Source: Streptomyces longisporoflavus (GTDB lineage Bacteria > Actinomycetota > Actinomycetes > Streptomycetales > Streptomycetaceae). From it: DNA of 64,000 bases. Both the position numbers and the translations under genes were made by a program. The first letter of the stretch is position 1. Each line of letters opens with the position of its first letter. Below the pieces are notes generated by a model that saw only the letters and a program-made list of their open reading frames with translations, was not told where the DNA came from and did no database searches. The DNA lies in the NCBI RefSeq assembly GCF_014649775.1, contig NZ_BMTR01000004.1, positions 434,001-498,000 on the forward strand, written 5' to 3'. Shown here piece after piece: positions 34,608 through 42,887 of this stretch.

Positions 34608-36401
34608 TCAGGCACTGAATCCGGCAACCCGCAACGCGTGCACCAGATCCCAGTGGCACTCCTCCGAGACACCCCGGGCGGTCTCCAGGAGCAGCGGTAT
34701 GAGGCGGTAGGGGTCCAGGTGCGCGCAGCCGGCCGCGTCCTCTGCGGTACGGACGCGGAGATAGGCGTCGAGCAGGGCGCGGGCCTCGCGCTCGCGGCCC
34801 GCGTCGATCAGGGCGAGCACCGCTTCCGCGATCTCCGAAGCGGGCCGGGACACGCCCTGGCGCAACAGCTTGCGGCAGTCTTCGGCGCGGCCCGCTCCGG
34901 CCAGGGCGTCGGCCAGCGCGACAAGGGGCTCGGGCGGCAGCGACGCGGCCTCCCAGAGCAGCGTCGACCAGTCGGCGCCGAGCCCCGCGCGGTGCAGCTC
35001 GCCGGCGAGCGCGGGCAGACGGGCCGCGGGCCAGCCCGCCGCCTCGACGAGCACACCGTGCGCCTCGCCGCTGCGGCCTTCGCCGCGCAGCTTGATCAGG
35101 GCGGCGACGGCATCGGCGGTGGCGCGGTCGGCCTCGCGGCCCGGCGCGACGGCGTCGCGGCCCGTGGCCGCGGGCGGTTGCGGGGGCGGCTCCGGCAGGG
35201 CGGTGCCGTTGGCCGCTGCCGCGCCGTCGTCAGGAGCGGAGGAGCCAGCGAAGCGGGCGCCTCGGAGGCGGCGCGGGCGGCGTGACGTGTTGTCGCGGGC
35301 CTTGCGGCCCTGCTTGGGGGCGCGGGCGGTCGGGGCGCCGGGGTCCGGCACGGGCGCGGAGCCGAAGCCGGTCGCGTCGAAGGAGTCGAAGTCGGCCGAG
35401 TCGATGCCGGAGTCGATACCTGAATCGGAGTCGGCCACCGGGTGAGCGTGGGCGTGCGTGTCGGCGTCGACGGGGAGCGTGCGGGAGTCGGCCGGCGACG
35501 CGCTCCCGTCGGCCGGGAAGCTGCCGAACTCCGGTGCGCGGAGGCCGGGTTCCGGGGCGGGTCCGTCGAGTTCGAGTTCCCCCGCGGCGGCCCCGGACCC
35601 CGCTGCGGTCCGGGCCCCGAAGCCGGCAGTCGGCGCCCCCGGGTCAAGGGCGGCGGGGCCGTCGATCCCGCCGAAACCACCGGAACCGCCGAAGCCGCCA
35701 GTGTCGCCGACCCCGCCGAAGCCACCGGAACCGTCGAAAGCCTCGGCCCCCGCGTCCGCCACCAGCCTCCCGCCGAAACCGACCGGCACCTGCCCCTCGG
35801 AGCCGCCGTCCGTCCGCCCCGCGAAGTCGTCCGCCTCCTCCCCCGCGAAGTCGTCCGAAACCGGCGTCCCGAAGTCGACCCACTGGGGGCGGTCGGCCCG
35901 GTCCAACCGCTCGATGCGCTGCCGGAGTTCCGCACACCGGGCGGTCGCCCGCTCATGGTCGTCGCGGACCCAGGCCAGATCGCGGTTGAGCCGCTCCACC
36001 TCGTCGGGCGTCGCCGCGGTTTCGAGCGAGCGGGCCAGTTCCGCCTGCCGCTCCACGGCGAACCGCTGCTCGGTGAGCATCATGTCGAGGCGCTCGCCGA
36101 GCAGATCGCGACCGCCGGGCCGCGCGTCGTACGCGTTCAGGGAGGCGCTGTGCAGCTCCCGCGCCAGGCCCGTCTCCCGCTCGGCGGCCTGCGTCCCGTA
36201 CCCCGCGGCCAGATCGTGCAGCAGCGCCTCCACCACGTCCCAGGGGGGCACTTCCGCACCGTCCAGGCAGGCCTGCATACCCTCGGGGTCACGGGACCAG
36301 AACACCCCGCACCACCCGGCGCCCGAATCCAGCTGCGCCAGGAGAATCCTCAGGTACTTCGCGAACTCCCTTACCTGATCTGGGAGTTGTCCTCTAGCCA
36401 T
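34608..36401 (-). CDS. Large conserved hypothetical protein with low-complexity centre and helical repeat C-terminus
   Basis: A 597-aa protein of unknown function. The N-terminal 180 residues ('ARGQLPDQVREFAKYLRILL', 'DVVEALLHDLAAGYG') are helical with a coiled-coil stretch (about 110-180). The centre (about 190-440) is Gly/Phe/Asp/Ser-rich and probably disordered ('GGFGGSGGFGGIDG'), then a basic patch (KQGRKARDNTSRRPRRLRG). The C-terminal 150 residues look like alpha-alpha repeats of the TPR kind. Start ATG 36401 precedes the well-conserved part; the open frame upstream is repeat DNA. No enzyme motif is seen. Confidence 0.7.
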   Translation of the reverse strand: MARGQLPDQVREFAKYLRILLAQLDSGAGWCGVFWSRDPEGMQACLDGAEVPPWDVVEALLHDLAAGYGTQAAERETGLARELHSASLNAYDARPGGRDLLGERLDMMLTEQRFAVERQAELARSLETAATPDEVERLNRDLAWVRDDHERATARCAELRQRIERLDRADRPQWVDFGTPVSDDFAGEEADDFAGRTDGGSEGQVPVGFGGRLVADAGAEAFDGSGGFGGVGDTGGFGGSGGFGGIDGPAALDPGAPTAGFGARTAAGSGAAAGELELDGPAPEPGLRAPEFGSFPADGSASPADSRTLPVDADTHAHAHPVADSDSGIDSGIDSADFDSFDATGFGSAPVPDPGAPTARAPKQGRKARDNTSRRPRRLRGARFAGSSAPDDGAAAANGTALPEPPPQPPAATGRDAVAPGREADRATADAVAALIKLRGEGRSGEAHGVLVEAAGWPAARLPALAGELHRAGLGADWSTLLWEAASLPPEPLVALADALAGAGRAEDCRKLLRQGVSRPASEIAEAVLALIDAGREREARALLDAYLRVRTAEDAAGCAHLDPYRLIPLLLETARGVSEECHWDLVHALRVAGFSA

Positions 36402-36432
36402 CCGAGCAAGCACCGCCCAACGGAGCCTGGAT

Positions 36433-36449
36433 TCTTCCGGCTCGGAAGA
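36433..36449. promoter_or_regulatory. Inverted repeat upstream of the large hypothetical gene
   Basis: TCTTCC-GGCTC-GGAAGA, a 6-bp inverted repeat about 35 bp before the start of the minus-strand gene. Candidate regulatory site; the 178-bp gap also contains the 12-bp tandem repeat. Confidence 0.25.
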
Positions 36450-36506
36450 TAACAGTACTTGCGTTACGGGACGACTACACGCAGTTTCCCGCCCGACACG
36501 AAACGC

Positions 36507-36585
36507 CTCACGCCTCGCCTCACGCCTCGCCTCACGCCTCGCGTCACACCTCGCCTCACACCTCGCCCCACTCCTCGCCTCACGC
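36507..36585. repeat. 12-bp tandem repeat, about 6.5 units
   Basis: Three perfect CTCACGCCTCGC units are followed by three diverged units and a partial one. The array ends within the last codons of the TetR gene (stop at 36580-36582). There are no unique spacers, so it is a simple minisatellite and not CRISPR. Confidence 0.9.
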
Positions 36586-37161
36586 GCCGCCGGCGAGGAC
36601 GGACGCACACAGCCGCCGCAGCCCCGCGTGCAACTGCGCCGGGCTCGCGCCCTGGCCGGTCAGATGCTCGACCAGGTCACTGCGGACGGCGGCGAGCAGC
36701 GCGTGGGCGAGGTAGTCGGCACCCTCGCGCCCGTGTGCGCCGACCAGCATTCCGGCGACTTCGGAGTGCCACAGGTCGTAGGCCGGGTTGAGGTACGGAC
36801 TCCCGGCGCCCGCCCGCTCCAGGGCGAGCATCAGGGCGCGCTGGTTCAGCTTGAGGTCGAGGAGCGCGGCCATCAGCGCGGGCAGCCGCTCGGCCGCCGG
36901 CGCCCCCGGACCCAGGGGCGGCGGCCCGTCCACGACTTGCTCGCGCAGCTGCCGCGTCTCTTCGGCGACCAGCGCCCCGATCAGGCCGACGCGGTCGGAG
37001 AAGTGCCGGAAGACCGTGCCCTTGCCGGCTCCGGCGGCCTGCGCGACGTCGGCCATCTTGACGCTGTCGGGGTCCGCCGCCTCCTTGAACAGCCGGGCGG
37101 CGGCGGCCAGCAGCGCGGCCCTGTTGCGGACCGAGTCGGCTCTCTCCTTGCGGGCGGCGAT
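36580..37161 (-). CDS. TetR/AcrR-family transcriptional regulator
   Basis: A 193-aa repressor. The N-terminal helix-turn-helix 'VAQAAGAGKGTVFRHFSDRVGL' is typical of the family, and the C-terminal ligand domain is diverse. Start choice: no ATG, GTG or TTG in frame fits except an ATG at 37275 that would lie beyond the divergent start. An ATC at 37161 has a perfect GAGGAGGA ribosome site 4 nt upstream, so ATC initiation is likely. It is divergent from a SnoaL/NmrA gene pair over a large palindrome, which it probably binds. Confidence 0.85.
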   Translation of the reverse strand: MAARKERADSVRNRAALLAAAARLFKEAADPDSVKMADVAQAAGAGKGTVFRHFSDRVGLIGALVAEETRQLREQVVDGPPPLGPGAPAAERLPALMAALLDLKLNQRALMLALERAGAGSPYLNPAYDLWHSEVAGMLVGAHGREGADYLAHALLAAVRSDLVEHLTGQGASPAQLHAGLRRLCASVLAGGA

Positions 37162-37206
37162 GGTTCCTCCTCGAAGAGCGGGACGTGCGGACCCCCAGCA
37201 TAAGTC

Positions 37207-37243
37207 GACCCGGGGTCCGGTACTTGTAAACGGACCCCGGGTC
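37207..37243. promoter_or_regulatory. TetR operator overlapping the divergent promoter
   Basis: GACCCGGGGTCCG (37207-37219) and its exact reverse complement (37231-37243) flank an 11-bp centre, giving a perfect 13-bp inverted repeat. It covers the putative -35 (TTGTAA, 37224-37229) and spacer of the plus-strand gene. Each arm is itself near-palindromic, as in TetR sites that bind two dimers. Confidence 0.8.
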
Positions 37244-37253
37244 AGGTTAACGT
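37224..37253 (+). promoter_or_regulatory. Promoter of a probably leaderless mRNA
   Basis: TTGTAA (-35, 37224-37229), 18-nt spacer, TAACGT (-10, 37248-37253). Transcription would start about 7 nt further on, at or next to the ATG at 37261, which has no ribosome site. Confidence 0.5.
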
Positions 37254-37260
37254 CGCCGCC

Positions 37261-37770
37261 ATGACGCCACAGCACACAGAAGCCGGCATTCCACGCGACC
37301 AGCCCGACATGTCACGCCACCACCCCGATACGCACCCCTCGGCGACCGACGTGTTCGCCCGCTCCCTCGACCTCCTCCTCGCCAAGGACATCGACGGCTG
37401 GGTCGGCCTCTGGGCGCCGGACGGCGTCTTCGAGTTCCCCTTCGCGCTTCCCGGCGCCCCGCACCGCCTCGTCGGCCGCGAGGCCGTGCGCGACTACATG
37501 GCCGACTACCCCGACCACATCGACCTGCGGAGCTTCGAGGATCTGACCGTGCACCGCACCGACGACCCCGCGACCATCGTCGCGGAACTGCGCGGCACCG
37601 GCCGGGCGGTCAGCACGGGGCGCCCCTTCGACATGCCGTACATCCAGGTCGTGACCGTCCACGACGGGCGGATCACGCGCTTTCGCGACTACTGGAACGG
37701 CGCGCTGGCCGCCGACGCCTTCGACGGCGGGATACCCGTGGGCGCCACCCGCCCCGGAGAGGCCCGATGA
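37261..37770 (+). CDS. SnoaL/NTF2-like protein
   Basis: A 169-aa protein of the SnoaL-like cystatin-type fold used by small hydrolases, isomerases and ligand-binding proteins. The domain starts near residue 28 ('ATDVFARSLDLLLAKDIDGW'), with 'DGVFEFPFA' and 'PYIQVVTVHDGRITRFRDYWN'. The first 25 residues are extra. No ribosome site precedes ATG 37261, and the promoter fits a leaderless transcript. It overlaps the NmrA-like gene by 4 bp (ATGA). Regulation by the divergent TetR protein is likely. Confidence 0.85.
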   Translation: MTPQHTEAGIPRDQPDMSRHHPDTHPSATDVFARSLDLLLAKDIDGWVGLWAPDGVFEFPFALPGAPHRLVGREAVRDYMADYPDHIDLRSFEDLTVHRTDDPATIVAELRGTGRAVSTGRPFDMPYIQVVTVHDGRITRFRDYWNGALAADAFDGGIPVGATRPGEAR

Positions 37771-38636
37771 CCATGCGCTTTCTGATCACCGGGGGCACGG
37801 GCAACACGGGCAGCCGCGTGGCGAAGGCCCTGGCCGGCGAAGACACCTCCGGGCGGCAGGGCGCGACCGTACGCATCGCAAGCCGCACCCCGGCACCGGG
37901 CACCCGCCAGGTCCGCTTCGACTGGGCCGACGCGGCAACCCACGCCCCCGCCCTCACCGGCGTGGACGGCGTCTATCTGGTGCCGCCCGTCGGCGACGCC
38001 GAGCCCGCCCGGCTGATGGTGCCGTTCCTGGAGCGCGCCCTGGCCGCGGGCGTGCGCCGCTTCGTGCTGCTGAGCTCCTCCGCCATCGCCGAGGGCGGCC
38101 CGGGAGTCGGCGAGGTCCACCGGGCACTGCGCGAACTGGCCCCGGAATGGGCGGTGTTGCGGCCCTCGTGGTTCATGCAGAACTTCGTCGCGCCGGGCCA
38201 TCTCCACGGCGAGAGCATCCGCACCGCGGACGAGATCGTGACGGCCACCGGGCCGGGGCGGGTGGCGTTCGTCGACGCGGACGACATTGCCGCGGTCGCC
38301 GTACGGGCCCTGACGGATGAACGGCCGCACAACGCGGCGCACCTCATCACGGGGCCGCAGGCGCTGAGCTACGCGGACATCGCGGAGGCGGTCTCCGGGG
38401 TTTCGGGGCGCGATGTCCGCCATCGCTCCGTCTCCGTGGCGGTATTTCGCGAACGGCTCGTCACCGCGGGGATTCCGGAGGCGTTCGCCCGCCTGCTCGC
38501 GGCCATGGACGACAGCATCGCCCATGGCTCCGAGGACCGCGTGGACCCCGCCGTCGAGCGCGTCACCGGCCGGGCGCCCCGCAGCTTCGCGGACTTCGCC
38601 GCACGGCACGCCGCCGCCTGGACTCCGGCGCCCTGA
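37767..38636 (+). CDS. NmrA-like NAD(P)-binding oxidoreductase/sensor
   Basis: A 289-aa short-chain-type Rossmann protein of the atypical NmrA group. 'FLITGGTGNTGSRVAKAL' is the nucleotide-binding motif. 'FVLLSSSAIAEGG', 'LRPSWFMQNF' and a C-terminal 'GPQALSYADIAEAVS' follow the family. The usual YxxxK catalytic pair of true SDR enzymes is not evident, so it could sense the NADPH state or act on an unknown substrate. Translation is coupled to the SnoaL gene. Confidence 0.88.
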   Translation: MTMRFLITGGTGNTGSRVAKALAGEDTSGRQGATVRIASRTPAPGTRQVRFDWADAATHAPALTGVDGVYLVPPVGDAEPARLMVPFLERALAAGVRRFVLLSSSAIAEGGPGVGEVHRALRELAPEWAVLRPSWFMQNFVAPGHLHGESIRTADEIVTATGPGRVAFVDADDIAAVAVRALTDERPHNAAHLITGPQALSYADIAEAVSGVSGRDVRHRSVSVAVFRERLVTAGIPEAFARLLAAMDDSIAHGSEDRVDPAVERVTGRAPRSFADFAARHAAAWTPAP

Positions 38637-38648
38637 GGCGGACAGCTC

Positions 38649-38906
38649 TCACGCGGGAGCGGGCATCAGGACGCACGCCCGGGCCACCTCGTCCAGCGAG
38701 AGCCCCAGCGTCAAGGCCAGCGCGGACACGGTGAAGAACGCGGGCGTCGGCGCCCGCCCGGTCTCGATCTTGCGCAGCGTCTCCGCGGAGAGCCCGGCAC
38801 TCGCGGCCACCTCCACCATGCTCCGCTCGCCGCGCGCCGCACGCAGCAGCCGGCCGAGTTGCTCGCCGCGCTCGCGCTCTTCCTGGGTCAGAGGGGTCCG
38901 CACCAT
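38649..38906 (-). CDS. XRE-family helix-turn-helix regulator
   Basis: An 85-aa single-domain regulator. The helix-turn-helix is 'MVEVAASAGLSAETLRKIET', followed by 'APTPAFFTVSALALTLGLSL'. ATG 38906 has no ribosome site. TACAGT at 38913-38918 on the minus strand would place the transcription start at the ATG, suggesting a leaderless mRNA. It is convergent with the NmrA-like gene and divergent from the SUKH-WD40 gene, a likely target. Confidence 0.85.
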   Translation of the reverse strand: MVRTPLTQEERERGEQLGRLLRAARGERSMVEVAASAGLSAETLRKIETGRAPTPAFFTVSALALTLGLSLDEVARACVLMPAPA

Positions 38907-38946
38907 GGGGCCACTGTAATCCAATGACCCCCAGAAACCCATTCTC

Positions 38947-38956
38947 ATACCGGTAT
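38947..38956. promoter_or_regulatory. Palindrome between the XRE and SUKH-WD40 genes
   Basis: ATACCGGTAT, a perfect 10-bp palindrome in the 118-bp divergent gap, overlaps a TATAGT hexamer (38954-38959) that could be the -10 of the plus-strand gene. Candidate XRE operator. Confidence 0.4.
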
Positions 38957-39024
38957 AGTTATTGGCCCGGCATTGTGACGCCGTGAAGACATAAGTCCAC
39001 GAAGATCATCCGTACGATGCACCG

Positions 39025-40929
39025 GTGACACACGAGATCATCGATTACGGACAGTTCGCGGACCGCCTCCGGCGTCAACAGGGGCGCCCCCGCTGGTCGT
39101 TGCTCGACGAGGTGCAGCGGGAGTGGGGATACGTGGATCCGGGCGGCGAGCCCGGCCACTCCCGCTGGGGCGGCGAGAACAAGAAGCACGGCATCGACTG
39201 GGACCTGCCGATCCCCCTGGCGCTCAACGAATGGTGGGACTCCCCGCTCAATTCCTTCGCCTTCGATCCGCGCCTGTACTGGGTCCACACACAGTGGCCG
39301 CCCACGATCTCCGAGTTCACGGCGGACCCGGCCGGCGGGCTCGTCGGTCCCGGTGACGACCCGCGCGTGTGCGTCTTCATGTCCGAGTACCACTACGCCC
39401 ACGAGTGGGGCTATCTCGCCGCCGACGCCGGGCTCGCCGATCCGCGGGTCCTCGTCAGCGTGGGTGGCGAGTGGGTGGTGCAGAGCCGTTCCCTCTCCGA
39501 GTTCCTGATGCAGCTCGCCTTCGAGCGGATGCCCGCCCACTACGGCTGGACGATGCGGCTCGGCCGCGGCACCGTCGACGCCGACCCCGGGATCGTGCGC
39601 CGGCTGGAGTCCTCGTACCGCGAACTGGGCCTGCTGCCCTGGCAGGAGTCGGGCACCGACGCGCTCTCGTACGGCGCCCCGGACGCGGTCATACGCCACG
39701 GCCGCGGTCCCGGGGCCGACTTCAAGATCGTGATCAACGCCCGAACCCGCGAGGCGCTGCTCGATGTCGCCCGGACGCTGGGCGTCGAGTGGACGGACAA
39801 GGACATCCGCCCGCCGTCCGAAGTGCCCGCACCCCCGGAGGACCTGGGCCCCGTCTCCCTCCGCGCGGGTGACGCCGACCCGCGCGGCCGGTGGACGGTC
39901 CTCACCCGTGAGTACCCGCAGCCGCCCTCCGTCGCAGGGGCGGCTGCCGCGCTCGTCGAAGCGCCCGGCGCCCTCACGGCAGTGGCCTCCCTGCACGGAC
40001 CGACCCTGCTCGTCGCGGGGGACGCGGAAGGCTCCGTGCACGTCCGCGAGACGGACGACGAGGACCCGGAGACCATCACCCTCTCCCTGCACCGCGCCCC
40101 GGTGACCTCCGTGACCTGCATGGAGCTCGCGAGCGGCACCCGTGTGGTCCTGAGCGGCGACGCGCACGGCGTGATCCGCTACTGGTCGACGCGCCGCAAG
40201 CCGATGCGCGCGCCGTTCGCCCGCAGGAGCACTCCGGTCGTCTCTCTCGCCGCCGCGGTCCTGCCCACCGGGCCCGCGCTCGCCGCGGCCTGGGCGGACG
40301 GCCTGGTGCGCGTCTGGGACCTGGCGTCCGACGCGGTGGCCGACCTCCGCCTCGGCACCGGCATCAAGTTCCTGGGCCTCGACGCCGACGGCACAGACGG
40401 CACAGGTAGCACAGACGGCACCCACAACACCCACGGCATCCTGCGCGTCACCGACGCGGACTCCACCGCCGCGCTCCGCCTCGACCTGGCCGCGCTGTGG
40501 CCGCACCGGGACCTCCGGCGGCGCCTGGAGAGCGTCGACTGGGGATCCCTGTGGACCGCGCGCGGCCCCGGCCACCAGGTCCCCGAGCTGATCGGCAAGG
40601 TGGCGTCGGACGACAAGAAGACGGCCATGGACGCGGTCCACGACCTGTACCGCCTCCTCGTCTCCAAGGAGGCGGCGTCGACCGCGGCGGTCCCCGCCAT
40701 CCCGTTCCTGGTCGAGCTGATGACGGACCCGGACAACCGCGCCCGCAGCACGCTGCTCCTCCTGATCGCGGACCTGGCGGACGTCCACCAGGCCCGCGGC
40801 GGCCGGGGCGACGCCCAACTGGCCGCGGTGCGCGAGGCATTGCCCGCGCTGCGTCATCTGCACGATGACCCCGAGGGGCCGATCCGCTGGGCGGCCAACG
40901 AGCTGGAGCAGAACTGCGCGGCCCGCTGA
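39025..40929 (+). CDS. SUKH (SMI1/KNR4) domain protein with WD40-like and HEAT-like regions
   Basis: A 634-aa cytoplasmic protein. The SUKH-like N-terminal domain occupies about residues 20-170 ('WDLPIPLALNEWW', 'FMSEYHYAHEWGYL'). A WD40-like beta-propeller part follows at about 320-470 ('VLSGDAHGVIRYWS', 'AAWADGLVRVWDLA'), with a DGT repeat near 455-465, and then helical repeats ('AVPAIPFLVELMTDPDNRAR') resembling HEAT units at the C-terminus. SUKH domains occur in toxin-immunity and regulatory proteins. Start GTG 39025 with a weak ribosome site. No toxin gene is adjacent, so an immunity role is not supported. Confidence 0.75.
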   Translation: MTHEIIDYGQFADRLRRQQGRPRWSLLDEVQREWGYVDPGGEPGHSRWGGENKKHGIDWDLPIPLALNEWWDSPLNSFAFDPRLYWVHTQWPPTISEFTADPAGGLVGPGDDPRVCVFMSEYHYAHEWGYLAADAGLADPRVLVSVGGEWVVQSRSLSEFLMQLAFERMPAHYGWTMRLGRGTVDADPGIVRRLESSYRELGLLPWQESGTDALSYGAPDAVIRHGRGPGADFKIVINARTREALLDVARTLGVEWTDKDIRPPSEVPAPPEDLGPVSLRAGDADPRGRWTVLTREYPQPPSVAGAAAALVEAPGALTAVASLHGPTLLVAGDAEGSVHVRETDDEDPETITLSLHRAPVTSVTCMELASGTRVVLSGDAHGVIRYWSTRRKPMRAPFARRSTPVVSLAAAVLPTGPALAAAWADGLVRVWDLASDAVADLRLGTGIKFLGLDADGTDGTGSTDGTHNTHGILRVTDADSTAALRLDLAALWPHRDLRRRLESVDWGSLWTARGPGHQVPELIGKVASDDKKTAMDAVHDLYRLLVSKEAASTAAVPAIPFLVELMTDPDNRARSTLLLLIADLADVHQARGGRGDAQLAAVREALPALRHLHDDPEGPIRWAANELEQNCAAR

Positions 40930-40937
40930 ACACGCCG

Positions 40938-40967
40938 GGCCGGGCGGGCCGCACGGCCCGCCCGGCC
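40938..40967. terminator. Bidirectional hairpin terminator
   Basis: A perfect 13-bp stem GGCCGGGCGGGCC / GGCCCGCCCGGCC with loop GCAC lies between the convergent SUKH-WD40 and ggt genes. Confidence 0.88.
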
Positions 40968-40971
40968 TTCC

Positions 40972-42783
40972 CTACTGCGGTCGCACCACCATCGCCGAGC
41001 CGCCGCCCCGGCGCACCTTCTCCGCCGCGGCGAGCCACTTCCCGCCCGGCAGCCGCTGCACTCCGGTGGCCGCGCCGATCTCGGGGTTCTGCTTGAAGGA
41101 GTGCCCGATCGCCTCCAGTTCGGCCCGCAGCGAGCTGTCCCAGAGGCCCGGCTCCAGCTCGGTCTGCGCGGCGTTGCGCTGGCTGGCGCGCGGCGCGGCG
41201 ATCGCGTCGACGAGCGGAAGACCCCGGTCGACGAAGCCGGTCAGGGTCTGCAGCACGGTGGTGATGATCGTCGCGCCGCCCGGTGAGCCGAGCGCGACCA
41301 GCGGCTTCCCCTTCTCCAGGACGATCGTCGGCGAGATCGAGGACCGGGGCCGCTTCCCCGGACCCGGCAGGTTCGGGTCGTGCACGGCCGGGTCGGCGGG
41401 CGCGAAGGAGAAGTCGGTCAGTTCGTTGTTGAGCAGGAAACCGCGTCCGGGCACGGTGATGCCGCTGCCGCCCGTCGACTCGATGGTCAGGGTGTAGGCG
41501 ACGACGTTGCCCCACTTGTCGGCGGCCGTGAGGTGCGTCGTGTTCTCCCCTTCGTACGTGGTCGGGGCGGCCTTGTCGCCGGACTCGCAGGCGGCCGGGT
41601 CGCGCGGGTCGCCCGGCGCGAGGGGGCTCTTGAGGACCGCGTCGTCGCGGATCAGGCACTCCCGCGAGTCGGCGAACTTCTGCGAGAGCAGTTCCTTCGT
41701 CGGTACGTCCTCGAAAGCGGGGTCGCCCACCCAGCGCCCGCGGTCGGCGAACGCGACACGGCTCGCCTCGATGTACCGGTGCAGGTACTTCTTCTTCGAG
41801 GCCTTCGACAGGTCGGTCCGCTCCAGGATGTTGAGCGCCTCGCCGACGGTCGTGCCGCCGGAGGACGAGGGAGCCATCGAGTAGACGTCGAGCCCGCGGT
41901 AGGAGGTCTTCGTCGGCGCCTGCCGCTTCACCGCGTAGGCCTTGAGGTCCTTCGCGGACAGGTCGCCGGGCCTGGCCACCCGCTCCGACGCCGGGTCCAC
42001 CGGCGGCTTGTTCACGGTCCGTACGACGTCCTTGCCGATGCCGCCGCGGTACATCGCCCCGACGCCCTCGCGCCCCAGCTCCTCGTACGTCCGCGCGAGG
42101 TCGGGGTTCTTGAACGTGGAGCCGACCACGGGCAGCTCGCCGCCGGGCAGGAAGAGCTTCGCCGAGTCCGGGAAGTCGGCGAACCGCTCCTGGTTCGACG
42201 CGGTCTGCGAGCGGAAGGTGCCGTCCACGGTGAACCCGTCGCGCGCGAGCCGCTCGGCGGGCTTCAGGAGCGTGCCGAGCCGCTTGCTGCCCCACTTGTC
42301 GAGTGCGGACTGCCAGGTCGCGGGGGTGCCGGGCGTGCCCACGCCCAGGCCGCTGGTGACGGCGTCCGCGAAGGGGATGGGTTTGCCGTTCTCCAGGAAG
42401 AGGCCGGAGTCGGCGGTACGCGGGGCCGTCTCGCGGCCGTCGATCGTGCTCACCTTGCGGGACTTGGCGTCGTAGTGGACGAAGTAGCCGCCGCCTCCCA
42501 CACCCGCCGAGTAGGGCTCGGTCACGCCGAGGGCCGCCGCCGTGGCGACCGCCGCGTCCACCGCGTTGCCGCCCTTCCTCAGGACCTCGATCCCGGCGGC
42601 GGACGCGTCCGCGTCGACGCTGGAGACAGCGCCGCCGTAACCGACGGCCAGCGGTGTCTTCTCCGGAGCCGTCGAGGCAGGTTCAGCCGGGCGCGCGGAC
42701 GAAGGGGGCACGGCAGCCCCGACCGACACCAACACCCCTCCGACCGCCAATAGCGTCAGATTCCGTACGACAGCACGACGCAT
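40972..42783 (-). CDS. ggt: Gamma-glutamyltransferase
   Basis: A 603-aa secreted Ntn-hydrolase that removes or transfers gamma-glutamyl groups from glutathione-like compounds. It has an N-terminal signal peptide (about 1-32) without a clear lipobox, and the small subunit begins at the conserved Thr415 in ENTTHLTAADKWGN, where autocleavage is expected. 'GGNAVDAAVA' and 'GSPGGATIITTVLQ' are family motifs. GGAGG precedes ATG 42783. It stands alone as a monocistronic gene. Confidence 0.96.
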   Translation of the reverse strand: MRRAVVRNLTLLAVGGVLVSVGAAVPPSSARPAEPASTAPEKTPLAVGYGGAVSSVDADASAAGIEVLRKGGNAVDAAVATAAALGVTEPYSAGVGGGGYFVHYDAKSRKVSTIDGRETAPRTADSGLFLENGKPIPFADAVTSGLGVGTPGTPATWQSALDKWGSKRLGTLLKPAERLARDGFTVDGTFRSQTASNQERFADFPDSAKLFLPGGELPVVGSTFKNPDLARTYEELGREGVGAMYRGGIGKDVVRTVNKPPVDPASERVARPGDLSAKDLKAYAVKRQAPTKTSYRGLDVYSMAPSSSGGTTVGEALNILERTDLSKASKKKYLHRYIEASRVAFADRGRWVGDPAFEDVPTKELLSQKFADSRECLIRDDAVLKSPLAPGDPRDPAACESGDKAAPTTYEGENTTHLTAADKWGNVVAYTLTIESTGGSGITVPGRGFLLNNELTDFSFAPADPAVHDPNLPGPGKRPRSSISPTIVLEKGKPLVALGSPGGATIITTVLQTLTGFVDRGLPLVDAIAAPRASQRNAAQTELEPGLWDSSLRAELEAIGHSFKQNPEIGAATGVQRLPGGKWLAAAEKVRRGGGSAMVVRPQ

Positions 42784-42887
42784 TCGTACCTCCAGTCAAC
42801 AGCCGTCCGCGCAGCGTAACTTCGGTTCCCCCGCCACGTCAGGACCGCCTCGAACACCGGTCCTAAAGACCGCTAGCATGCGCCCCC

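Noticed and set aside
36507..36585. CRISPR-like array
   Set aside because: 12-bp units directly abut each other without spacers and cas genes are absent.
39025..40929. Toxin-immunity (polymorphic toxin) locus
   Set aside because: A SUKH domain is present, but there is no adjacent toxin, secretion marker or array of immunity genes.
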